A stretch of 64,000 nucleotides of DNA from Tricholoma matsutake (taxonomy: Eukaryota > Basidiomycota > Agaricomycetes > Agaricales > Tricholomataceae). This document shows positions 49,573 to 58,127 of this stretch, in pieces. Below the pieces are notes generated by a model, which was given only the letters and a program-made list of their open reading frames with translations, made no database searches and was not told the origin of the DNA. Position 1 is the first letter of the stretch, and each line of letters opens with the position of its first letter. The DNA is taken from the NCBI GenBank assembly GCA_026075535.2, contig AP026540.1, forward strand, positions 9,920,001 through 9,984,000, written 5' to 3'. Position numbers and translations under genes: made by a program.

Positions 49573-50319
49573 TCACATGTCCTCTGAGTCATCCATTGAA
49601 ATTTGGTCATTCTGCCCATTGTCATATCCTGGATTGTCCAAATACTCATGCATTACATCATTAATGATGGCATTAAGATGAGACAAGGCTAATATCGAAT
49701 TGAGATGAGCAACAATAGCATCATTCTGGAGCCGCATTTCAAAGGTGGGAGGAACAATATAGCTATATCTGTCTCCGATCTATAAAGATGTGATATTAAT
49801 TAGATGCTGATACTGATTATGGACATACCTGTTCCATAAATTTAGGCAGTCCATCGGTCAGTTCCAAGTAGTTGGTATCCAATGATGGATTTATCCACCA
49901 GGGATCTAGGTATTCGTCCACGATGCGAGCTGGATCGGCTGCCAGACATTCATAATTTATTTGGCAGAGAGCAGCTTTGAAAAGCTGAATGGTTTGAAAT
50001 GTCGTCCATATGAATTGATGGATAATTTTAAAAAACGGTGGGACATAATGGTATTTATCCCTCATGATAGAGCCACCAAGAAAGACCTCAGCCACATCCT
50101 GAATATAAAGAATCATTCATCAGTTGGCGTTGTTGAATTTGATTGTATACGTACCATCTCCAACTTCATTCTGGATAGCCAGATTTGATAATAATCGTCT
50201 GGACCTGACATCCTGTGATTAGAAGTGGCCTCCTTACAAGCCGCTCTTGCTCTGGAGCAGAGGAGATTGAGAAGAACATGAGTTCCTTCTGGTGCAGTAG
50301 AATGTTCATATGTGGACAT
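49573..50319 (-). CDS. Intact small protein of unknown function in the KDZ region
   Basis: Three minus-strand exons starting with the ATG at 50319 (MSTYEHSTAPEGTHVLLNLL) and ending in TGA at 49573. Joins: WLSRMKLEM|DVAEVFLGGSIM and LPKFMEQ|IGDRYSYIVPP, both with canonical GT-AG introns. Other segments are PPFFKIIHQFIWTTFQTIQLF, AADPARIVDEYLDPWW and EMRLQNDAIVAHLNSILALSH, with an acidic end DDSEDM. It looks helical and soluble, with no cysteine clusters, signal peptide or catalytic motif I recognise. It is the only gene between 38 and 51 kb without a premature stop, although it does contain CpG sites. It sits 910 bp upstream of the TET/JBP-like gene on the same strand. Confidence 0.6.
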
Positions 50320-50394
50320 AGTTAAGCGAAGAAGAAAGAGAATTTGGTTGAGGAATGCTCTATTGATCACATCCCAACATTATAGTCCATCTGT

Positions 50395-51390
50395 TCTGGT
50401 TATGTCATTTGTCCAGTCAGCCATCCCGTTAAACATCATCCGTTCCATTGGTGTATCAACACATCCATAAGAAAACACTCCATATATCATATCATATCAT
50501 CCGTTTTGCAGGTATCATCCATTCTGCAGATGTCATCCATTCCGTAGGTTTCATCCATTCCATAGGTCTCATCCCCTCCATAGATATCATCCGTTCCATA
50601 GGTACCGTTCCATAGATACCGTTCCATAGGTATCATCTGTTCCATTCCTTCCATCCGACACTTGTCTTCACCAATTGTTATTATTTGAACACTGGTTGGT
50701 TGGATGATACCCTTCACTTCGATGCCGTGATCGTTGGTGTGTCGTCCGTGTTCCGTTGATGTCATCCAGTGTTATCCATTCCGATGAACTCATCTGATCA
50801 TCCAAAGGATTCTGCCTGGTCTTGATTGAATATCTGGTAGATTGATTAAATTGAATATTCCATAGTCCAATATATACACACTTCTTCAATGTAGTTACTA
50901 TCTAGCCTTTTCTCGTCACTACCCATCTTGCTGTGAAATGATCCTTTCTGTTAACCCCCACTACTTCCATCCTTTAAATGAAGGATTCTGCTTGGTCTTG
51001 AATATTATTAGGGTAGATCGAATGTACCAAAGATTCCCTCTAGTGCATGTATAAATACTTCTTCAATGTGGTTATTGGCCTGGTCATTTCAATGTTATCC
51101 ATTCCGATGATTTCATCTGCTCTGTTTCTGTCATCATCCGGCATGATACAGCTTGCCCCAACCTTTGAATAAAGATACATGGTGTCGAAGATTCCCTCTA
51201 GTGCATATGTGTAAAGACTTCTTCAATGTGTCTCTGCTCTGTAGTGTTATGTTGCTCAAATGGCATCCATTCTGACATGTGATCCATGCCATCATGGGTC
51301 CGTAGGTGTCATCCATTCTGCAGGTTGCATCCGCTCCGTAGGTGGCATCCATTCCGCAGGTGGCATTCGTTCTGCAATGTGTCCCATTCA
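50395..51390 (+). repeat. CATCCRTTCY repeat arrays and about 165-bp tandem units
   Basis: Two clusters of 18-20 bp units (TCATCCATTCYGYAGGT type) lie at 50480-50660 and 51245-51390. Between them are longer repeats. AGATTCCCTCTAGTGCAT occurs at about 51030 and 51190. CTTCTTCAATGTRG ends near 50892, 51071 and 51231. AAGGATTCTGCYTGGTCTTG occurs at 50804 and 50984. GTTATCCATTCCGATGA is at 50771 and 51089. The motif matches the array at 46865-47130, so the whole may be the right subterminal part of the KDZ element. No gene seen. Confidence 0.6.
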
Positions 51391-51488
51391 TCATCTGGTT
51401 CCGTACTATCAATCAGTATAATAGTTGCTCATTCCTTGACCAAGTACACTGTCACAACTAGCATGACATTTGAGGTTTCCTGTTCTGG

Positions 51489-51650
51489 GGGCCCATCCCA
51501 TCAATCATGGTCTAATGTACTGGTAGGTATACCCATGGGCCCAACCATCACCCATGGTCTAGTGTACTGGAGACAAGTCTATGGGCCCACCCATCACCAA
51601 TGGTCTAATGCATTTGGTAGGATACCCATGGGCCAACTCTATTTCTATGG
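51489..51650 (+). repeat. Tandem repeat of about 47 bp, three and a half units
   Basis: Units begin GGGCCCAWCCCATCA at about 51489, 51537 and 51583, with a partial one at 51630. Each contains CATGGTCTARTG and ends ATACCCAT or similar. Units differ at several sites. The repeated GGTCTARTG and CCCATGGGCCC make it partly palindromic. Confidence 0.65.
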
Positions 51651-51779
51651 TATATATGCACCAAATGAGCCCACCCTTGTAACATGGGCTATGACACCCC
51701 ATGGGCCCATGTTAGCTGGCTCATCACCACTGGGCAAAAGCCATCATCATCTGGCCCATGTATACTGAGTGAAATACAC

Positions 51780-53130
51780 TGAATGCCCTGTGCCATTTGG
51801 GTGGTGAGGGTCGAGTTCAGCAAGGGTTCATGAGAGGAACAAAGCTCAGAATGAGAGCATTTGAACAAATCTGGGCTCAGATGCATTGGCCATTGTGGAA
51901 GACGTGGGGGGTGGTGAACAGTGCATTGACAGTCGAACTGGGGCAAGCTGGGGCAGATGGGCAGTGGGCAGGTTTCGGGGGGAACAGGGAACATTTGTGA
52001 GTGCAGTTGATGTCATTGGTGATGCAGGCAGGGTGTACCACCTGGGTGACAGCAAAACAGTTCAGCTTAGGGTTAGGTGATTTGGTTGTCACTGACCAAC
52101 ACATCAACAGTGATTTGGCAGTCGCACTGGGTGATTTGGGTGGAACTGGGGTCTGGGGAGCGAGTTGTTGGGAGCTGGGGGGTGTGGGAGGCTGGATGGA
52201 TCATTGTTGGGACAATGGGGCTCATGGGCTTCATCTGTAGAGCAGACAATGTGTCTCTATGAGCACATCTGCTTGTTGTCATGCAACTCAGTTTGTTCAG
52301 CTGTAGACCATTGTTGTAAGCTGTTGCTTGCATGGGTAGCTGTCTCCGAGGGGGTAGCAGCTGTCTGGGTGCCAGCAGTGTCTCTAGTGGTCATTTCAGA
52401 GGTGGTAGTAGCAGGGGTTGCTGAAGTCATTGGCCATGATGTGGCAGTTGCAAGGGGCAGCTCAGAGTTCGAAAGAGGGGGCTGGGGTGTGGTAGGTCAG
52501 CCTGGGAGCCAGTGCCGCCATTCAGGAGGGCTGGTGGTTGTTTTTAGAGCAGGGGACAAGGTGGTGATGGTGGTTGTCAACAACATTGTCAACATTGATG
52601 GGGGCTGTGCATGACATGGTGGTGGCACAGGGAGGTCCAGGGTGCAACACAAGGGGCTTAGCAGTTAAAGACATTGAATGATGCCATACAGTGCTGAACA
52701 AAACCAGGGGAGGCATTGCAAGAGGAGAGGTGGTCTTGTGGTATCATGGTCATTGATGGAGGGGCTGGGTAAGTTGGGGGTGGAAAACAATGAAGATGAG
52801 AGTGAGGGGGACAACACGAGTTGCACATGCTCTACCCATTGAGGAACCACCAGTGGGGTGGAATGGGAGGGGACAGGATTGGTGCAAGAAGTTAACGATG
52901 TTGAAGGATGCCATACAGCGGGGAAAGTGTCAAGGAAGGCAAGGGAGGCAGTATGAGGTGGCATCGAGATGGGACAGACACAGTGGAAATGACAAGTTAA
53001 TGGCATCAAACGATGGCATATGGCGCCGAATGAGGCAGGGCAGACTGCACAAGAGGGGTGGGGTCAAGATGGGACCGACATGGCAGAACCAACTAGTAAT
53101 GAAGAAAGATGTAGTAAATGTGTCTGGGAG
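51780..53130 (+). repeat. G-rich spacer with degenerate repeats of about 108 bp
   Basis: Many overlapping ORFs arise from biased G-rich composition rather than from genes. Three related blocks can be aligned by eye: ATGATGCCATACAGTGC (52679), GGATGCCATACAGCG (52904) and CGATGGCATATGGCGC (53011). Each is preceded by a GTTAA-type stretch and followed by GGGGAGGC- or GGCAGRC-like sequence. The second and third are about 108 bp apart, the first about twice that upstream. No function assigned. Confidence 0.4.
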
Positions 53131-53221
53131 AGGGTGACAAAAGAAGGGGGTTGGAATGAGAGACGAGTGGTCAAACAAGCAAGGTGAGCCAGGGGGGAGA
53201 GTGGCAGGCAGTGGGAGTGTT

Positions 53222-53470
53222 AAGACTATAGGTCTTTAACTCAGCCTTGGCTTCATATGTTACAGTTGGAGGCTTTCCAACTGTCTCGTATCGCACTAGG
53301 AGACTTTCCTAGTGTATTGGGCTTCCTGCCTTCACTTGGGTACTTCCTCAAGTCGTCATGGCTATCCATACTCAGAGGCTTTCTGAGTAGACCGTCGGTT
53401 TGTGTATCACAGTTGGAGGCTTTCCAACTGTCAAGTTCGAGTTATCACAGCTAGGGGCTTCCTAAGCTGT
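53222..53470 (+). repeat. Array of six short hairpins with constant 5-nt loop
   Basis: Six inverted repeats lie at 53262-53284, 53294-53314, 53334-53353, 53370-53388, 53409-53431 and 53447-53470. Stem arms are ACAGTTGGA, CACTAGGA, ACTTG+GG, ACTCAGA, ACAGTTGGA and ACAGCTAGG, each with its complement. Loops are GGCTT (four times), GACTT and TACTT. Two further small inverted repeats precede them (AAGAC/GTCTT at 53222, AGCC/GGCT at 53243). Stems differ but remain complementary. No ORF of note. Confidence 0.8.
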
Positions 53471-53636
53471 CGAGTGTTCTGGTTGAGTCTAAGACCGTTG
53501 ATTGAATTAGGTCAAGCTAAGGAATACAGGCAGTATTACTGTAGCTTATATACAGTTCAGAGAATGTCTATCATCCAATCAGAATACGAGATCCTTGTCA
53601 AGTAAATATAGAAGGAACAATAGAACAGCAAGCCTC

Positions 53637-53710
53637 ATGCCAAGCATGAGGCGTCCGATGTCACGGATCCAATATCAAGGGTCCAATGTCAAGGAGTCCA
53701 ATGTCACAGA
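53637..53710 (+). repeat. Inverted repeat followed by GTCCAATGTCAAG-type short tandem repeat
   Basis: CCTCATGC and GCATGAGG form an 8-bp inverted repeat around CAA at about 53634-53652. Four degenerate units of 13-15 bp follow (GATGTCACGGATCCAAT, ATCAAGGGTCCAATGTCAAGGAGTCC). Short and of unknown meaning. Confidence 0.5.
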
Positions 53711-54225
53711 ATACTGCGGTGCAGCATGTTGATCGACAGGAGTCAGGTCAGGGGGGGGTCTCCATTGGAAGTGAGTCATGTCATGTCAGAAGGGAAAAAT
53801 GAAATGCCCAGTCTTGCAGGTCCAGATAACAAATTGTAACAGGGAGTCGGAGTTGTGTTATTGTTAAGAGATGGTGTGAGTGTAAAAAGAATTGACCATT
53901 GTGGTAATTTCAGGGTCAGCGTGGTTTCAGGGTAAAGAATGTGGGTGAGAGAGTAGAGTGTAGATAGTAAGTTCATAAAAAAAAAAAGTGGAAGGAAGCT
54001 GAAGCTTCCAACACTCAAGGAGACCAAAACATGTTAGGAACTTAGTATATTTTGGGGGAGGAAACTAAGCTACAGTACAAGTACTCAAAGTATAGAATAT
54101 ATACTACTAGAATAACATGTGATACCTGCAATGCATGTGATAATGGTTAGCTGATGTAAGAGGCACTCTTATAAGAAATTTCTTATTTTTCATGGTTTTC
54201 ATTTTTTTTCAATGGAGGGGGAGGG

Positions 54226-54414
54226 TGTAAGGATGTCTCTTGTCTATGCTTATTTACCAAAGGCCTCATACTTCAGCCACAATCATCCTTATGACTCTCA
54301 GGATCATTACCATCACCACCGTTATCATCCAGTACTCTAGAGTCTTATAAAACCATCTCTCTTGCTTGTTCCTTCTTGTTCCTTCTCCCTTAAGTAAATC
54401 TCTCTGAGATTACA
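54226..54414 (+). repeat. LTR related to Gypsy element 1, remnant
   Basis: It starts TGTAAGGATGTCTCTTG and ends CTGAGATTACA, 189 bp, and shares the segment AGTACTCTAGAGTCTTATAAAA with the 191-bp LTRs at 25721 and 37106. A polypurine tract, GGAGGGGGAGGG, lies directly upstream, so it is a 3' LTR, not a solo LTR. The internal region upstream holds no recognisable pol, and no 5' LTR is seen. Confidence 0.75.
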
Positions 54415-54801
54415 CAGGCCAGCTGAAAGAATGGGGGGTGCTGAAGGCAATACCTGCCTGACCTTGGCAGGTGCATACAGGGGGTCAATGAGGAGGGCCA
54501 TGGGAACAATGTTGGGGCAGGGGTCTGAGTCAGATGATGAAGAAGAGGTGGTCCATTTCTGGATGAGTTGGGCTGGGGTAGTTGGGGGCATTTCTGGGGG
54601 CGAGGAAGATGGGATCAAACTGAGTGGTAAGAAACTGATGGGGACAGGAGTTTGGGCGATTTCCCAAGCACGGCACTGGGTTGTGAGGGGTACAGCTGAA
54701 GAAGGACATCAAGACAGGGTGTTGGCTGGATGGTACAATGGTGGGGTTTTTGCGTCAAGTACAACTGGCGATTACTCTTTCAGTCCTTATAGGGTTATCG
54801 T

Positions 54802-56022
54802 TAGGGCATGGCACAGATATGGGTAACACCGTGTGTTTCCGGTCATGGGTATGCATGGGTACAGGTATGGGTATGGGATTGCTATACCCGTGAAAAACCA
54901 TACCCATAGCCGTGGGTTTATGGGTATCACAGTGCCGAAATTCTGGTCAGGTGAGTGGTCATATGACTTTGTTGATTCACTCACAACAGTGACAACATAA
55001 TGCTAAATGATGATCATGACCACCACCACCATAGCACCCCCAACCACCGCCGTGAGCAACTGCTTGCGGGGTGGAAATGGGGAGCGAGGATGATGAGTAA
55101 GCAACCACAACGGCCTATAGTAAGTTTTTTTGTGTTTCATTTCTTGTTTTTTGTAAACTAACTGATTACGTTTCTTCTTTTTCAGGTTCTAAACTACTGA
55201 TAACAATGGACAACAACAGCTAATGACACACACCCAATGGTGCCACATCACCCGGGCCCAAACGACGTGATTGCGTTGTTTGGACCCACGGTAAGTTTTT
55301 TTTTTGTTTGTTTCTTTTTTCATAAACTAACTATTTTGTTTCTTTCGTTTCCTATGTTGGAATTCCCTCGGAATGAGGAGCTCACATGGAACGACCCCAT
55401 GCCAATGCTGCCATGTCACAATGGCACACCACCTACCCCCAGCCTCACGAGCAACTGCTCGTGGGATGGATAGTGGGTGGAATGACAACGATGACCAGGA
55501 GATGGCAACACAAGACAACAGCAACACAGGACAATGACAATGACAATGACAATGATGGCAAGGGCAGCAGGATGATGACAATGAGGGCAGGATGACAACA
55601 ACAACAACGAGGGCAGGATGAGAAGGAGGACCCAAGGACCACCACCACGATAGCACCCCCAACTGCCGCCACGAGCAACTGCTTGTGGGGTGGAAACGGG
55701 GATCAAATGATGACTACAGGCAGCACCCCCCCCCTCTCTCGCTGCAAATGCAAGCAGGGGGGTTACTCATTCTGTTCTTGGCAACTACAGGCACCACCTC
55801 CCCTCCCTCACTCCAAACACAAGAGGGGGGTCACTTTCTATATATTAATTTAGTGTAATTAGATTATTAAAATACATATTCATATCAATACCCACAAATA
55901 ACCATGGGTAACCCACAAAAACCTGCAGTAACACCGTACCCCTACCCATGTGGGTATGGTGTTCATGGGTATGGGTAGGGGTATAAGAAAATATACCTGA
56001 GGGTTACCCGTGCCATACCCTA
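54802..56022. mobile_element. Non-autonomous hAT-like DNA transposon
   Basis: The left end TAGGGCATGGCAC (54802) matches the right end, which on the minus strand from 56022 reads TAGGGTATGGCACGGGTAAC. Flanking 8-mers are GTTATCGT (54794-54801) and GTTGTCGT (56023-56030), a one-transition target duplication of hAT length. Subterminal regions are rich in GGGTATGGGTA and its complement. The 1221-bp interior has no transposase but holds hairpin units (55045, 55446, 55670) and a GACAAT microsatellite at about 55530-55560. Confidence 0.72.
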
Positions 56023-56870
56023 GTTGTCGTTCCATCTAGGTTGGGGAACAATAAGAACCATTGGGGTGATAAGAGTTTTGACAGCAAAGTACATCAGGGC
56101 TCAGTGTTACAGTAGGTCCATCCTATAAATAGGTATAACATGTCCCAAGTGGGTGAGTGATGGTGTGATGATTCAGAGGTAGGGTGTGAATGATGGTGCA
56201 TTAGTTTCTTGGGGTTGTGAATCCAAATCTCATGGTTTCTAAGGCATGGGTGGTGTCCATCCACGCGTCATACAAACTAATGTTCAAACAAAAAGTGGAA
56301 AGATAGCACTCCAGTGCTCTCTAACACTCAAGGGGAGGAAGATGTGAACAGAATGTTTGTATGGATTAAGATCAAGATGCTATGTAAAAACATCATATGA
56401 TGATCAAGAGTGGTGATATGTGATCATGTACCTTAGTAATAATAATAGAATATGTAGGCTGTAAGAGAGAATCTCTTACAAACAAACTTTTTAGGTACTA
56501 ATTTTAACTATTGGGAACGATGAAACATGAGAGGGAACCACAACAGGATGAGAGGGAGGGAACAACAATGGGATGATGGGGTGGGAAATGACAATGATGA
56601 GGGGAGCAACAAGGAAACCTGAACAGCACCCCCAACTGCCGCTGTGAGCATCTGCTCATGGGGTGGATCCCTATGAGACAACACCCACACCTGTGAGCAT
56701 CTGCTTGCAAGGTGGATCCCTATGAGACAACACCCACACACATGAGCAACTGCTTGCAGGGTGGGACCCCTTCTGTGTCACCAGGAACAGGGGGCACCAC
56801 TGCTGCTCCCTGGCCTACCTCAGTGGTTACAATGGGCCCACAATAACACCACCGCAAGCAGATGCTTGCG
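55045..56870 (+). repeat. Seven dispersed 18-nt hairpins, GAGCA-TGCT type
   Basis: Copies at 55051, 55446, 55670, 56643, 56692, 56741 and 56853. Each has the shape NNNRAGCA-NN-TGCTYRNN and is mostly followed by GGGGTGG or a close variant. The stems differ: CGTGAGCA/TGCTTGCG, CACGAGCA/TGCTCGTG, CACGAGCA/TGCTTGTG, TGTGAGCA/TGCTCATG, TGTGAGCA/TGCTTGCA, CGCAAGCA/TGCTTGCG. They nearly always pair when G-T wobbles are allowed; CATGAGCA/TGCTTGCA at 56741 pairs only partly. Three copies lie inside the non-autonomous hAT element and four beyond its right end. Confidence 0.7.
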
Positions 56871-57741
56871 GGGTGGATCCCTATCCTGGCCCTGACAATG
56901 ATGATGCAATGTCATCATTGTCTTCAGCTCCTGTGCTCAAAGAAGCCCACAATTGCAGGTCTTCCCAAATGCAGGAGCTGTTACACAATGGGAGATGGTG
57001 GGTATGGATACACTCAAAAGTACCTGCAGGTTACCCATGCAGATCCCTACTCCTCCCTTATGCATAATTTGGCCCACTGCCCTTGCACTAACATGATCCT
57101 CATCAGCAAAACCACATTAAGTATACCTACGAATGCCTTGTGCTACATACCTATGAAACATGGTCATTTGTGGAAAATGTGGGTGAACTGTGGATTTGAA
57201 TAGCTCACAACGATTCCTTGACCGACAAGTGACATGTTGGCAAATTTTGGCCCAACATTGAGGTAAGTTGGTGACCAAATGGGAAGGTGGCAAACTTGGC
57301 TACAATGTTTTGAAAACATGGGATTAAGTTTTCAAACTAGTCCCATGTATGAGAAGAAGGCATGTCAATGGAGAGGATTTCATTTCTTCTTAATATTCAA
57401 TACAGATTGTTTTGAAGCAATTTCATTGGCACAATGGTTACTACAGGTAAGACAGGTGGGGATTGTCATAAGTGGCCAGAGGTGTCCAATCAGCAAAAGA
57501 GAGCATCGAGAACAGTGAGCACAGCAGGTTGAGCAAAGAAAAAGTCCAGCACAAGCAATCACAAGTGAAGCAGAGAATCATCAAGGACAAGCAAAGCAAA
57601 GAGGTCAAGGCAAATTTGTTGTATCCTAGGGATTTGCAGTGGTGAGCATCAAGGAGTCCAGGAAAGTGAGAATAATAACCTGTGAAGCCACATGAGATGA
57701 ATATGATGACAATACAACCATCGTGACTTACCTGCACTCAG
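56031..57741 (+). other. Repeat-rich spacer, no gene seen
   Basis: It contains a stretch at 56297-56330 (GTGGAAAGATAGCACTCCAG..., AACACTCAAGG) that resembles 53989-54020, and four of the GAGCA hairpins. ORFs such as 56862-57203 have no recognisable motif. Confidence 0.4.
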
Positions 57742-58127
57742 TCACTCTCTGGCTCTGTCTGACTGTCGGGCTCCATCTCGGGCTCCATCGCTCTTGTCCA
57801 AGTCCTTGCTGTGGCCCTTACCCTTGGAGTTAGACACCAATATCTTCTTCCAACATTTGTCGCCTTCAGGCTCTGTCTCGGGCTCCATTGTGCTCTCATC
57901 CAAGTCTTTGTTGTGGCCCTTACCCCTGGAATTACAAAAGTGAGGCCTACTTGGCGATGAGACTGTATTCTGTGCATCATGTTCATTATTGGATTGGCTG
58001 GGGCCAGGAGATGATGCGGATTGGTGTTCCTTCTGTGAAGTTCCAGTGGCAGCCTTCTTTGCCACTTTTTGTGCCTTGCGCTTTGCCAGGAGTGCATCAA
58101 GGGTCAAACCATGGACAGGGGCAGTAG

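Noticed and set aside
38140..51420. Exact borders of the KDZ element
   Set aside because: I looked for matching inverted ends near 38.1-38.3 kb and 51.2-51.5 kb and found none convincing, so no mobile_element feature with fixed ends is given.
51797..53178. Several 60-150 aa ORFs on both strands
   Set aside because: G-rich composition and repeats keep frames open. No motif, splice pattern or family resemblance was seen.
55416..55706. Cys/Leu-rich membrane-like ORFs
   Set aside because: They come from GACAAT-type simple repeats read on the minus strand.
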